This document shows positions 1 through 11,564 of a stretch of DNA of 64,000 nt, piece by piece. Below the pieces are notes generated by a model. It saw nothing but the letters and a program-made list of their open reading frames with translations. It had not been told where the DNA came from and ran no database searches. The stretch lies in NCBI GenBank assembly GCA_029817715.1, contig JARUPY010000235.1:310001-374000 (forward strand), read 5' to 3'. Origin of the DNA: Melastoma dodecandrum. Taxonomy: Eukaryota; Streptophyta; Magnoliopsida; Myrtales; Melastomataceae. Numbering within the stretch: the first letter of the stretch is position 1; each line of letters opens with the position of its first letter. Both the position numbers and the translations under genes were made by a program.

Positions 1-823
1 ATTCTATGTCCTCGTGTTACCCCCTTTTCCTTTTTCTCCTATGCTCACGATCCGTTCCTAGTCGTCTCCTTTTTACTCCAGCCTTGTTCCCGACGTGAAC
101 CCGGGCCTGTACATTTTCCCCACATACCGCTTTGGTATTTATTCTCATGTTCCTTTCCTACTTTGCTAGGACTCTCGAAAGGTTGTAACTTTACCACCAC
201 TAGTTCCCGATCCTCCACGCACACACCCGCTCGTCTATGCAATTCGTTCCAGCCCTTTTATGGTTATGTTTACGTTCCGACCCAAGAGGTACCCGACTTA
301 CGTTCCGATCGTCTATGCGATTCGTTCCAGTCCTCGACTTTCTCCCCGATCCTTACTCTAAACAGTCCTATTCCCTTAGGTACCCGCATATGTATCATCT
401 AAGGAGTCTGCTTGGAGCCTCCGTGATGTTCCGTCATTCCTTACGTTCCAAGTTTGCAACTTTCTTCGTTACCATGCATGTTCACCTCATTTACTCACTG
501 ATCACCCAAGCACGTCTTCATTCAAGTACATCTAACAAAAGGGGTAAGGAGTTCCGACGTACCTAAATAGTAGCTTGATCCGCAAGTAAGCACCTTCCTT
601 GCACCTTTTCTTCGTGATACTCCTCCTTCTCCCCGGGATCAACCTCCGATCCCCTCCTTCCTCCCTTGTTAGCCTTCTCCTTCCTTCCCTTTCTTGTTCC
701 TAGAATGGAGTGGGGTTTCCAAGAAATAAAGTGGGCTGCCCCTCGGGTCGTCCTTTATCCTCTCCTTTTAATTCGATTGCGTCCTATCGGGTAGGTGTGG
801 TTTCACCCCGTCCAAGTATTTTA
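1..823. repeat. Pyrimidine-rich dispersed repeat, copy A, left part
   Basis: This non-coding stretch has a strong C+T bias on the plus strand. It matches 13364-14150 almost base for base, for example the shared CCCCCTTTTCCTTTTTCTCC near the start. The ORFs here are short, out of register between the two copies and resemble no protein I know. The copy is interrupted after base 823 by the copia element and resumes at 9200. The left end lies outside the window. It is probably LTR or non-coding internal sequence of a large LTR element, but I could not assign a family. Confidence 0.75.
819..823. repeat. Target-site duplication (left), TTTTA
   Basis: Identical to 9200-9204 on the other side of the copia element. 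Five bases is the usual length for copia insertions. Confidence 0.9.
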
Positions 824-2415
824 TGTTAGTGTGTGCACGTATGTGCCAAGACACTTTGTAATATATGTGAATAGTTGTTAATAAAGGCAAGTATTTACTG
901 TTTATTAATTACTTTTCTGCTCGTAATTAACTTTACGGTAAAGTCCCATAGATTGATTATTTGTCAATCTAGCATTGTCCTTGATCGGATAGATGTTTAG
1001 ATGGGACATAAACATCTAGATCAACGCCGAGTATAACTTAGGTCGAGTTAGACCAAGGGATGGATATTCAAGTTGTACTCGGGGGTGCCTAAGTTTAGGG
1101 TACACTGGACACGACCCGTTTATAGAGAATACCACATATTAAGCGTCATTGGTCACTTCTCTTGTTGAACGAGTGTAACTGTTCTCCTAACTTGTGACCT
1201 CCATTTATTCTATGCGCGGAGTTGTTCAGTTTGATGCCGTTAAAAGTAGTCTTTAATCGGATTGTGAGTAATACGGTTATTGGGTGTGCAGCGAAGCGTA
1301 GAGAGGATAGTGTTGAGTCAATATAGGATTCATCGCTCTCTTGGATTAGAGAGTTGATATCCTGGCCTCTTGATTGAGATATTAGTGATTTTAAACACAC
1401 GGCCGTGGAGGAATGTTTATCATTCAAGTTAATATCTATTATATCTCAGAAATTAAGTAAAATGATTAATTCAGTGATGACATAAGATGCACTGAATTAA
1501 TCAGGATGTCGGTGAGATGAAGAGATTGAATTACACAGAAATCGGTTCATAGTGGTTTTGGTTCATGACCAATATTCCATTACGTTGGGTGACTGAAAAC
1601 TGTTGCTAGACGGTTACCTCAGTCTGTGTATGGATGTACACTGCCTTCGTATATAGAACCTAGAGGGTCGCACGCAAAAGCACGTAGACACGGACATTGA
1701 TTATTTAATTCTAATGTATATTAGAATTATAAATTTCCAGAATTAGAATTTGTTGGACTACAAATTTATTCTGAAATATTCGGAAGCAATAAATCCTAGT
1801 ATTGGATTTAAGTTGATCAAATATGTCTAAGTTGTAGGCAATTATTATAATTATATTATATTATTATATATATATATATTATTTTACAAGCCTACGTGGT
1901 TTAATCCTATTTGACTACATTAATAGAATTGTAGCTTTGCTACGTGGATTCCAACATCCTAAGGCGCTTCTAGTTTTTTTTTAAAGAAATAATCATTGCC
2001 TAATTCTACATTGTAGCATAGCTTTGCTACTTGTGATGTTGTCGATTAAATTTACTTATAAAATTGCAAGAAACTTATGTTATAAAAGGAAGGAAAAAGG
2101 AGACGTTCGGCTAAGAAAAAATTTGCAATCGAACAACAAGGCTTCCAAGAGCAGTGAACGTAACGAGATCTCCGAGGACTAGCATCAACAGGAGATCGTT
2201 ATATTCGTGTCACATGTGCGTGGATACTTCTAGAGGAGTCACGGTTGGGACTCTCGAAGACGGTTTTATCCGCATCGCTCGTTGTTTCCGAACAACAAGG
2301 TACGAGTTATTAAACTTATTTACTATTCGATTTATACGTATCACATAGATCCGGGGTGTGTTTCGGATAGTATTTTTCGAAACGAGCTTCCGCTGCGCCC
2401 GGTGGAAACCCAACA
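824..2415 (+). repeat. 5' LTR of the intact copia element
   Basis: 1592 bp, beginning TGTTAGTGTG and ending CCCAACA. It contains a TATA-like box at 2081-2089 and a (TA)n tract near 1850-1880. Two short hairpins are built from GTAGCTTTGCTAC (about 1931) and GTAGCATAGCTTTGCTAC (about 2013). It is paired with the LTR at 7596-9199. Confidence 0.93.
2081..2089 (+). promoter_or_regulatory. TATA box in the 5' LTR
   Basis: TATAAAAGG stands about 335 bp before the LTR end, as expected for the promoter that starts the genomic transcript. The same box is at 8865-8873 in the 3' LTR. Transcription would begin about 25-35 bp downstream; the exact start is inferred. Confidence 0.6.
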
Positions 2416-2416
2416 G

Positions 2417-2434
2417 TGGTATTCGAGCAATTTT
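2417..2434 (+). other. Primer binding site, tRNA-Met type
   Basis: TGGTATTCGAGCAA begins one base after the LTR end. It is a variant of the common plant copia site TGGTATCAGAGC, complementary to the 3' end of initiator tRNA-Met. Several mismatches to the canonical form are visible. Confidence 0.75.
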
Positions 2435-3615
2435 GTGATCGTATCGTATAAATCAAACTAATTTCGAAGTTTTGTGCTTTGATAGTTTTCTAGAAATTGT
2501 ATTTGCGAAAAACAAGTTTATTGCGTTTGTTTATTCGTAAATCAAACAAATTGTTTTAATCAGTATAATTATAAGTTTTATAATTATTAACTGATGGTTG
2601 AACTTTAAGACCGAGAGTCTTTTGCTGTGATAAGAGAAATCACAATGTTGGTGTGAAAGCATTGAGTAATTGCATATCATACATAAATTTGGCTATTAAT
2701 AATAACGTGAACCCACTATTTCTTGGTTCACCGATCTTCTACTAAGATTAGTTATTATTTTACACAAATTTAATTTATTGATCAATCATCCACATTAACA
2801 ACAAGTTACTGTGGGTTCAAGTTATTGTGAACCAAGTGATAAATACGACCAAAAGTATGATTATTTAAAGAGAAATAAAAGACCCAAAGTATTTGACTCG
2901 GTCAACTAAAGTTGTCCCAGAACTAATACAATTATTAGTGGGTCAATTTCAAAACTAATTCCGCCTAAGTTTTGAATTGTTAATAAAAGGCCGAGAAAGA
3001 AAAACGTTTGCCTGCAAAGTAAATGGTTTAGCCAAATATCATATAAGGTTTAGAAAATTAAAACCTATTGGGTCATAAGATGGGCTTGAAATTAGAATAA
3101 AGCCCATTAATAATATATTGGTGAGACAATTAATCAAAATCCCCTGAATATTAAGTTAAGTTTTATCTGCCCTCCATCAATGATAATGAAAATAGTCAAC
3201 GTACTTCGTGAGTCGGTACAGCTCAGCTGTGGGCTTGTGTTAGTATAGTTGTAGTTTTTTCATAATTTATTGATGGGTTGACTTAACTCAGATTAATTGA
3301 TTTGTTAGCTCAGCTAAGGTCAATTGATTTGATGGGCGAGGGGTTTAAGAAAATATTAACCCAAGTTAAGAATACCGATGGTTACATGGATTTGTGACTG
3401 GCGAGAAGTGCCAACTTAATGACTATGGTGTGTAGGTACAGCTCAGTTGTGTGCATACTATAAGATTTGAGTATTCGGTCCCGCTAGGAATTATTACCAA
3501 CTAATTCCCTAGCCTAATGGTGGGGGCTATTAGGTTTGAATAAAATAGTGGGAGTTTATAAAAGTCCTTTAGATAACTATTCACAAATAATGATTCAAAA
3601 TTTTATTTGTTGTAG
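2435..3615 (+). other. Long untranslated leader of the copia element
   Basis: About 1.2 kb without a substantial ORF between the primer site and the gag start. It contains an imperfect repeat, GGTACAGCTCAGCTGTG near 3215 and GGTACAGCTCAGTTGTG near 3435, each followed by a similar TAGTATAG or CATACTATA tail. It presumably carries packaging and translation signals, but none can be named from sequence alone. Confidence 0.6.
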
Positions 3616-6600
3616 ATGTCGACAAACCTATCGCTACGAAGTATATTGGAGAAAGAAAATATCCTCCAAGGACCAAACTACCTGGACTGGTATCGAAAGC
3701 TCAAGATTGTACTGAAACAAGAGAGAAAGTTTCATGTACTAGATTTTGAGCCACCAGCAGTGCCAAATGCAGACACTTCAGAAGCAGATCGAATCATTTA
3801 TGATCATTATGTGGAAGATGCTATTGACGTGCAATGTCTCATGTTATCTGCAATGTCTCCAGAGTTGCAGAAGCAGCATGAAAATATGAGCGCTAGGGAG
3901 ATTGATATCCATTTGCGCGAGCTCTTCAAAGAAAGTGCAAGGACTGAGAGATTTGAAATCTCTCGAGTCTTTTTCGAGATGAAATTGCAGGAAGGGAACC
4001 CTGTCGGGCCTCATGTACTCAAGATGATAGGGTACATTGAGAAGCTCGCAAGCTTGGGTTCCAAGATGGATACTCATTTGGCTGTTGATGCCATTTTGTG
4101 TTCCCTACCTCCATCGTTCGCTCCATTCGTGATGAACTTTAATATGAACAACATGGAGAAGAGTCTTGCCGATCTGTTGACCATGCTCAAGGCAGCCGAG
4201 AAAGATATGAAACAGAAGACTGTTTCAAATGCAATGTTGGTGAGAAATACCAACAAGAGAATGAGCAAGGTGAAGTTTAACCCCAAGGTCAAGAAATCAA
4301 AGATGTCTGCTTACCCGGGCCAAAAGCCCAAAGTGAAGAAAGGCCAACAGATTCCCCAATCTGATGAAAAGGAAGCTATATGCTTTCACTGTGGCAAGAA
4401 AGGCCACTGGAAGAAGAATTGCTACCTCTTTCAAAAGAAAAATACCAGTGGGACAGGTGCTTCAGGTATTTTTATGATTGAATGTAATTTTTCTGTTTCA
4501 TCCTCATGGGTCCTAGATTCAGGATGTAGTTCTCATATCTGTGTGGACCTACAGGGACTAAATGAATGCAGACGGTTGTCCAAGGGCGAGATGGACCTAC
4601 GAGTGGCTAATGGAGCAAGAGTAGCTGTATTAGCTGTAGGGACTTATAAAATAAGTTTGCCCAGTGGACTTGTTTTGAAACTAGAAAACTGTTGTTATGT
4701 TCCAAGTTTTTCTAAGAACATCATCTCGGTGTCCAGTTTAGACACCAAGGGTTTTGTTTTTGAATTTAAGGACAAGAAGTGTTCATTTTATCTAGATGAT
4801 GTTTTCTATGGAAATGGATCATTAAACAATGTTTTGTATGTTTTAAACTTACATGAGCCGGTACATTGCATCGAGAATAAGAAACAGAAATCGTGTGACT
4901 CAAACCCAACTTACCTTTGGCATTGTAGACTTGGTCATATAAACGAGAAGCGCATTGCTAAGTTACTCAATGATGGGTATTTGGATTCATTTGAATTAGA
5001 ATCCATAGATACATGCGAAGCTTGTTTACAAGGAAAGATGACCAAAAAGCCTTTTTCCAAGATTGGAGAAAGAGCGAATGAACTGCTAGAACTCATACAC
5101 AGTGATGTGTGTGGACCATTATCAGTTCAGGCCAGAGGAGCTTATATCTACTTCGTGACTTTTACTGATGATTTTAGCAGATATGGATATATCTATTTAA
5201 TGCGGCAAAAGTCAGAAACTCTTGAAAAGTTTAAGGAGTTTAAGAATGAAGTAGAAAACCAACTTGACAAGAAGATTAAGATCCTTCGAAGTGATCGAGG
5301 GGGCGAATATCTTAGTCAAGAATTCATTGATTACCTCAAGGAGTGTGGCATAATTTCACAACTTACACCTCCTCGAACGCCAGAGTGGAATGGTGTTTCA
5401 GAAAGGAGAAACCGCACACTCATGGATATGGTTAGATCAATGATGAGTTATGCAAGTCTTCCATTATCATTTTGGGGCTATGCCTTAGAAACAGCAGCAT
5501 ACATGCTTAACCGAGTTCCAACCAAAGTTGTAGATAAGACACCATATGAGTTGTGGTTTGGGAAGAAACCAAACCTGTCTTATCTCAAAGTGTGGGGTTG
5601 CGATGCTTATGTGAAGAACGATAGTTCTGATAAGCTTGCAGCAAGATCCATCAAGTGTATGTTTGTAGGTTATCCCAAAGAAACAAAGGGATACTATTTT
5701 TATCTTCCAAGCGAGCACAAAGTTATTGTGGCTCGATATGCTACTTTCTTAGAAAGAGAATTTATTTCTAAAAGAGGTAGTGGGAGTAAAATAAGTCTGG
5801 AAGAAGTTTCAGACACTACAGATGGATTGGAAAATGAACAATTGGATATGGAGATAGTACCACAAGTACAAGTGACTCCATTACCAGAACCTGTTCAAGA
5901 AACGCAAGATATACGTAAGTCTACGAGAGCACATCGAGAACCCGAGAGATATGGGTGGACTATAACACAACATGAGGATGTACTACTCGTCGAGAATGAC
6001 GAACCGTTGACTTATGAGGAAGCAGTTGCTTCAATAGATTCCGAGAAATGGCTAGATGCCATGAATTCTGAAATGGACTCCATGTATACCAACCAAGTTT
6101 GGGAGTTAGTAGATGCACCAATTGGGGTAAAACCTATTGGATGCAAGTGGGTCTTCAAGAAGAAGATTGACATGGATGGGAATGTTAATACCTATAAAGC
6201 AAGGCTAGTGGCAAAAGGTTTCACTCAACGTCAAGGGATCGACTATGAGGAAACATTTTCGCCAGTTGCAATGCTGAAGTCTATTAGGATTTTACTTGCT
6301 ATTGCGGCTTACAAGGATTATGAGATCTGGCAAATGGACGTTAAAACTGCTTTCTTAAACGGAAGGCTAGAGGAGGAAGTGTACATGGTACAACCTCCTG
6401 GTTTTATAACGTCCGAGAATACAGATAAAGTATGTAAGCTGAAGAGATCCATTTATGGATTAAAGCAAGCTTCTCGGAGCTGGAACATAAGATTTGATGA
6501 AGCGGTTAAAGATTTTGGCTTCATCAAGAATCCAGATGAACCTTGCGTTTACAAAAGGGTTAGTGGGAGCAGTATTGTCTTCCTAGTGCTGTATGTTGAC

Positions 6601-7581
6601 GATATACTTCTTGTTGGAAATGATAAGTTCAGCCTAGAATCTACTAAAGATTGGCTGAATAAGTGTTTTGCAATGAAGGATCTTGGGGAAGCAACTTATA
6701 TCTTAGGTATTAGAATATACCGAGATAGACAAAGAAGACTGCTAGGATTAAGTCAAAGTACATATATTGACAAGGTACTAAAGAGATTCAATATGCAAGA
6801 TTCCAAGAGAGGATTCTTGCCACTGTCACATGGTATACAACTCTCCAAGGCGATGTGTCCACAGACACTAGAGGAGAGAAATAGAATGGGTAAGATACCA
6901 TATGCTTCGGCTATTGGATCCATCATGTATGCTATGATATGTACAAGACCTGATGTATCGTATGCTTTGAGCATGACAAGTAGATATCAGGGTGATCCTG
7001 GAGAGGGTCATTGGACAGCAGTCAAAACTATCCTCAAGTATCTAAGAAGAACAAAAGATATGTTCTTGGTCTATGGAGGAGATGAGGAATTGGTTGTCAG
7101 AGGATATACTGACGCCAGTTTCCAGACAGATCGTGACGATCTGAAATCGCAGCTGGGTTACGTATTTTGTCTAAATGGAGCAGCTGTTTGCTGGAAAAGT
7201 TCAAAGCAAGAAACAGTTGCGGATTCTACAGCAGAGTTCGAATACATAGCAGCTTCAGAAGCGGCAAAAGAAGCTGTTTGGATCAAGAATTTTACGACAG
7301 AACTTGAAGTGGTTCCTAGTAGTCGTGGTCCAGTTTTGTTATACTGTGACAACAATGCTGCCATAGCACAGGCAAAGGAACCAAGGTCTCACCAGCGATC
7401 CAAGCATGTACTACGGAAATATCACATCCTCAGAGAAATAGTTCAGAGGGGTGATGTGTTGGTAAGTAAAGTAGACACTAGCGAGAATATCGCAGATCCA
7501 CTCACTAAGGCCTTACCTCAGCAGAAACATGAGTCCCATGTGAGGGGCCTAGGACTGAGAGTTCATAGTGCTTGGCAATAG
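3616..7581 (+). CDS. Ty1/copia gag-pol polyprotein, intact
   Basis: A single 1321-residue frame codes for all copia proteins in the order capsid, protease, integrase, reverse transcriptase, RNase H. The capsid (UBN2-type) starts with [25 protein letters not shown] zinc knuckle is at C256, C259, H264 and C269. The protease site DSG begins at D301. The integrase zinc finger is H436, H441, C467, C470, and its catalytic triad is D497, D560, E596 with the typical 35-residue last spacing. Reverse transcriptase has D908 in [11 protein letters not shown] and the YVDD box at 993-996. RNase H acidic residues D1166, E1207 and D1245 are present. No stop or frameshift interrupts it, so it could still be active. 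Processing by its own protease in virus-like particles is known for the family. Confidence 0.95.
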   Translation: MSTNLSLRSILEKENILQGPNYLDWYRKLKIVLKQERKFHVLDFEPPAVPNADTSEADRIIYDHYVEDAIDVQCLMLSAMSPELQKQHENMSAREIDIHLRELFKESARTERFEISRVFFEMKLQEGNPVGPHVLKMIGYIEKLASLGSKMDTHLAVDAILCSLPPSFAPFVMNFNMNNMEKSLADLLTMLKAAEKDMKQKTVSNAMLVRNTNKRMSKVKFNPKVKKSKMSAYPGQKPKVKKGQQIPQSDEKEAICFHCGKKGHWKKNCYLFQKKNTSGTGASGIFMIECNFSVSSSWVLDSGCSSHICVDLQGLNECRRLSKGEMDLRVANGARVAVLAVGTYKISLPSGLVLKLENCCYVPSFSKNIISVSSLDTKGFVFEFKDKKCSFYLDDVFYGNGSLNNVLYVLNLHEPVHCIENKKQKSCDSNPTYLWHCRLGHINEKRIAKLLNDGYLDSFELESIDTCEACLQGKMTKKPFSKIGERANELLELIHSDVCGPLSVQARGAYIYFVTFTDDFSRYGYIYLMRQKSETLEKFKEFKNEVENQLDKKIKILRSDRGGEYLSQEFIDYLKECGIISQLTPPRTPEWNGVSERRNRTLMDMVRSMMSYASLPLSFWGYALETAAYMLNRVPTKVVDKTPYELWFGKKPNLSYLKVWGCDAYVKNDSSDKLAARSIKCMFVGYPKETKGYYFYLPSEHKVIVARYATFLEREFISKRGSGSKISLEEVSDTTDGLENEQLDMEIVPQVQVTPLPEPVQETQDIRKSTRAHREPERYGWTITQHEDVLLVENDEPLTYEEAVASIDSEKWLDAMNSEMDSMYTNQVWELVDAPIGVKPIGCKWVFKKKIDMDGNVNTYKARLVAKGFTQRQGIDYEETFSPVAMLKSIRILLAIAAYKDYEIWQMDVKTAFLNGRLEEEVYMVQPPGFITSENTDKVCKLKRSIYGLKQASRSWNIRFDEAVKDFGFIKNPDEPCVYKRVSGSSIVFLVLYVDDILLVGNDKFSLESTKDWLNKCFAMKDLGEATYILGIRIYRDRQRRLLGLSQSTYIDKVLKRFNMQDSKRGFLPLSHGIQLSKAMCPQTLEERNRMGKIPYASAIGSIMYAMICTRPDVSYALSMTSRYQGDPGEGHWTAVKTILKYLRRTKDMFLVYGGDEELVVRGYTDASFQTDRDDLKSQLGYVFCLNGAAVCWKSSKQETVADSTAEFEYIAASEAAKEAVWIKNFTTELEVVPSSRGPVLLYCDNNAAIAQAKEPRSHQRSKHVLRKYHILREIVQRGDVLVSKVDTSENIADPLTKALPQQKHESHVRGLGLRVHSAWQ

Positions 7582-7595
7582 TGCAAGTGGGAGAT
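7581..7595 (+). other. Polypurine tract of the copia element
   Basis: The purine-rich stretch GTGCAAGTGGGAGAT directly precedes the TG of the 3' LTR and overlaps the last base of the ORF stop codon. It is the expected primer for plus-strand DNA synthesis. Confidence 0.8.
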
Positions 7596-9199
7596 TGTTA
7601 GTGTGTGCACGTATGTGCCAAGACACTTTGTAATATATGTGAATAGTTGTTAATAAAGGCAAGTATTTACTGTTTATTAATTACTTTTCTGCTCGTAATT
7701 AACTTTACGGTAAAGTCCCGTAGATTGATTATTTGTCAATCTAGCATTGTCCTTGATCGGATAGATGTTTAGATGGGACATAAACATCTAGATCAACGCC
7801 GAGTATAACTTAGGTCGAGTTAGACCAAGGGATGGATATTCAAGTTGTACTCGGGGGTGCCTAAGTTTAGGGTACACTGGACACGACCCGTTTATAGAGA
7901 ATACCACATATTAAGCGTCATTGGTCACTTCTCTTGTTGAACGAGTGTAACTGATCTCCTGACTTGAGACCTCCATTTATTCTATGCGTGGAGTTGTTCA
8001 CTTTGATGCCGTTAAAAGCAGTCTTTAATCGGATTGTGAGTAATACGGTTATTGGGTGTGCAGCGAAGCGTAGAGAGGATAGTGTTGAGTCAATATAGGA
8101 TTCATCGCTCTCTTGGATTAGAGAGTTGATATCCTGGCCTCTTGATTGAGATATTAGTGATTTTAAACACACGGCCGTGGAGGAATGTTTATCATTCAAG
8201 TTAATATCTATTATATCTCAGAAATTAAGTAAAATGATTAATTCAGTGATGACATAAGATGCACTGAGTTAATCAGGATGTCGGTGAGATGAAGAGATTG
8301 AATTACACAGAAATCGGTTCATAGTGGTTTTGGTTCATGACAAATATTCCATTACGTTGGGTGGCGAAAAGCTGTGGCTAGACGGTTACCTCAGTCTGTT
8401 TATGGATGTACAATGCCTTCGTATATAGGACCTAGAGGGTCGCACGCAAAAGCACGTGGACACGTACATTGATTATTTAATTCTAATGTATATTAGAATT
8501 ATAAATTTCCAGAATTAGAATTTGTTGGACTACAAATTTATTCTGAAATATTCGGAAGCAATAAATCCTAGTGTTGGATTTAAGTTGATCAAATATGTCT
8601 AAGTTGTAGGCTATAATAATATAATTATTATTATATTATATTATATTATTATATATATATATTATTTTACAAGCCTACGTGGTTTAATCCTATTTGACTA
8701 CATTAATAGAATTGTAGCTTTGCTACGTGGATTCCAACATCCTAAGGCGGTTCTAGTTTTTTTTTTAAAGAAATAATCATTGCCTAATTCTACATCGTAG
8801 CATAGCTTTGCTACTTGTGATGTTGTCGATTAAATTTACTTATAAAATTGCAAGAAACTTATGTTATAAAAGGAAGGAAAAAGGAGACGTTCGGCTAAGA
8901 AAAAATTTGCAATCGAACAACAAGGCTTCCAAGAGCAGTGAACGTAACGAGATCTCCGAGGACTAGCATCAACAGGAGATCGTTATATTCGTGTCACATG
9001 TGCGTGGATACTTCTAGAGGAGTCACGGTTGGGACTCTCGAAGACGGTTTTATCCGCATCGCTCGTTGTTTCCGAACAACAAGGTACGAGTTATTAAACT
9101 TATTTACTATTCGATTTATACGTATCACATAGATCCGGGGTGTGTTTCGGATAGTATTTTTCGAAACGAGCTTCCGCTGCGTCCGGTGGAAACCCATCA
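7596..9199 (+). repeat. 3' LTR of the intact copia element
   Basis: 1604 bp, nearly identical to 824-2415. It ends CCCATCA where the 5' LTR ends CCCAACA. Differences cluster around 7950-8030 and 8340-8480. The AT-rich tract near 8610-8660 is about 12 bp longer than in the 5' LTR. Confidence 0.93.
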
Positions 9200-9989
9200 T
9201 TTTACACCCTTGATATTGTGCAAAATTTCCATTCGGTAACTCCTTTATCCTTTCCTTTTAATTCGATTACGTCCCATCGAGTAGGTGTGGCTTCACCCCG
9301 TCAAAGTATTTTACTCCCTTGATACTTGGTATAGAGTTTCCACTCGGTAACTCCTTGGGAGGGGTTCATTGACCTTAGTCAAAACTCCCGTCTTCCCTCC
9401 TTCCTCCGGGCCTTATGCTGGCCCTAGCTCAAGCCTTGAAACGGCTCTCATCCGGGCCTATCAATGGCCCTTATTCGAGCCTTGCCTCCTTCAACCCTCA
9501 TATATCGCACCCTTCGCTTGTCAACTGATCCCTTACCGTTTCCTTGGCCCAAAATTAGGCCCCTTCTTTCGTATCGCCTCTCCCTTGAACGTTCTCAATT
9601 CGGATGGTCTAGTATATCCGTCCTTACCCGCAGCGTTTCCTTATCCCACACTCATCCATTCCTGCCCATGTTACCTCTTCTCAATGCTCCATCCATTTTC
9701 CCACTAGTGATCCACCATTCTCCTTATGTTGAAGGTTCTAGTTCATTCTCTTTTCATTCTCATTGTTTGTTACCGTTCCGTCCACGTAGCTCATATCTGA
9801 ACCCGTACGTTTTCCTTTGTCATCTCTTAACCACGCACTTCCAATCCCAAGGACGGTTCCCTCTCATCATCTACGAATACTTGGGTGCGTATCTCTCTTC
9901 ACGGTGTCACACGCGAACGCCCCCTGATTGCTCAAGGGCGTCTCTTCCTCGCCTTCGGCCCCAACTCGGCAGTCCCCTCTTATTGTTGG
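9200..9989. repeat. Pyrimidine-rich dispersed repeat, copy A, right part
   Basis: Continues copy A after the copia insertion. It begins with the right target duplication (9200-9204) and aligns with 14085-14808. Both contain ACTCGGTAACTCCTTGGGAG and end near CTCTTATTGTTGG. A segment of about 150 bp at its left end (9200-9350) repeats the TACTCCCTTGATA motif twice. No credible coding sequence is seen. Confidence 0.75.
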
Positions 9990-11564
9990 TGTTGACCTAT
10001 GTTTTGATAATGAACTTAAGCAACGAGTTACTTGTGGTCAGTAGTATTGCTTCATGAATCGTATGCTTATCTTTAGTGATGAGCTTGATAAGAGTGTTGC
10101 TGAGTCACAGCTAGCATGAGCAGTATGTTGCTCCTTTATAGTAAGCTGTTACTGTGACGTTACGCTTACAGATTGAAAATATGGAAATAAATATTTCCTA
10201 TTTACATTGTACTTTGATTTATTTCAGATTATTTATCTGGTTGTCTAAATACGTTGAATAAGATTGAAATATCTCAAATCATACAATTAGGCAACTCAAT
10301 ATTATGAGATCAACTTTTCAAGTTTAATTTTGGAACCACAGTATCTCATTCTGATTCTTTACAGCAGGTTACGCTGCAAATAGATAAAAGGTTAAATCAG
10401 ATAATTTTATTTATTATTTGATTTTAATAACCGATCAGATAAGGTTATCATTATGTTGATTGCTTTATAAAATATAGAAACAAATCATCTTATTCGGATG
10501 AGATAGGAAAGTTACTGTTGTGAACTTACCTTCTCGGGTTCAGCGACCGTTGAGCAGACCGTTGCTCCGAATCTATTCGCAATTTTGGAAACAAATCATG
10601 AAGATTGTTCCGATGCATCTTTTTCTTCATTAAAATCAGGTCTGGTTGTCACAAGAGTGCCTTTGTGCATCTCTATGGTCTGAGTGGTTGTCTAAAGCCT
10701 GTGTGATCTGAGTGAAGCTTTGAGGATCGGCGGAGAACGGAAGGTGCTAAGTGATCGTTTGGTTCTTATCTCTCGCAATCTGCGTGTGGGAGTGTCAAGG
10801 GCTAAGTTCGACTTTGATCATTGTGAGAGGGACAGAGTGTCCTCGATGTGTTCAACGAGCGGCTGGCGAATCGTCTGAGGGAAGCTAAGTGAATACCAAT
10901 TCTGAATTCAATAACCAGTTGCTAACCCATCGGCAAGAAGCCGTTTTTGTCTTGTCTTTTCGTAGGGAAGTCCCGAGCCTACGGAGTTCGAGCAGTCAGA
11001 CACGTACTTGCGGGTGCTCGCCAGAAGTTTCGTGTCTGTAGGGTAGAGCAGGAGTTGGGAACGTCGTCAGAGTGGAAAGAGGTCCTCCCGAGCACAGGGG
11101 TGCTATGCAGAAGTCTCGACCTCCTGATACAGCGGGAAAGTATAGCAAGTCGTGTGGAAGCCGCCGGAACTGAAAATTCCACCCTAGGCACTGGGTGTGC
11201 AGTGGAGTGAGTCACGGTTGTGGTAATCGTGCACATCTGAACTGAGTGTAGGACGAATACCGCGACTTCGCTGTGTGAGAAGTCAGGTTCTGCTGTGGAG
11301 GAACCAATCTCTGTTTTATCTCTTTCTATTCTAAGTGACTTGTCTTTGTGGTTGTCTCTTGAGTACTTACAGGCTCATCTTGAAAAGAGACAGAAACTAT
11401 GTGGAAATTCTCTACTGAGCTTTCAAGTGCTGAAGCATTCAACTACTGTGAAACATAAATGGGCTGCTGTCAGAGAAGTCGTTCTTCACTGTAAGGAATC
11501 ATTTGTAAGGATTTATACTCTAACACAACGTTGTCTTTGTGCTTTGATAGACAGGCTTATAACA
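9990..11564 (+). mobile_element. LTR-like sequence of a copia family, probably solo or truncated
   Basis: It starts TGTTGACCTATG at the point where copy A stops matching copy B, and could end at TTATAACA. Its central part (about 10450-11330) is similar in order and content to 16500-17400. Shared blocks include TTCCACCCTAGGCA and TTCTATTCTAAGTGACT. The latter copy is followed by a primer site and gag remnant, so this family is a copia LTR. The last 230 bp differ from the relative. No target duplication was found, and the right boundary is uncertain. Confidence 0.5.

Larger units (their letters stand above)
824..9199 (+). mobile_element. Complete, recently inserted Ty1/copia retrotransposon (Tork/TAR/Angela-like)
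   Basis: The 8.4 kb element has two LTRs of about 1.6 kb, both starting TGTTAGTGTG. It also has a tRNA-Met-like primer site, a polypurine tract and one open gag-pol frame. It is flanked by the 5-bp duplication TTTTA (819-823 and 9200-9204). It splits a pyrimidine-rich repeat whose intact counterpart is at 13364-14808, so the empty site can be reconstructed. By eye the LTRs differ at roughly two dozen positions plus an AT-repeat length difference, which points to a fairly recent insertion. The gag resembles the Tork/TAR/Angela group; that lineage call is from recall, not a tree. Confidence 0.95.

Noticed and set aside
1146..1427. 93-residue minus-strand ORF in both copia LTRs (also 7918-8199)
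   Set aside because: It lies inside the LTR, has no known domain, and its differences between LTRs show no sign of coding constraint.
2154..2348. 64-residue ORF present identically in both copia LTRs (also 8938-9132)
   Set aside because: Repeated only because the LTRs are duplicated; no domain, and opposite-strand ORFs overlap it. Chance ORF.
9464..10057. 197-residue Ser/Pro/Leu-rich ORF (and 14324-14899)
   Set aside because: Composition reflects the pyrimidine-rich repeat. The frame and ends differ between the two copies, as expected for non-coding sequence.
10970..11236. Overlapping ORFs on both strands near 11 kb
   Set aside because: They fall inside the LTR-like sequence and are not kept in the related copy at 17.0-17.3 kb.
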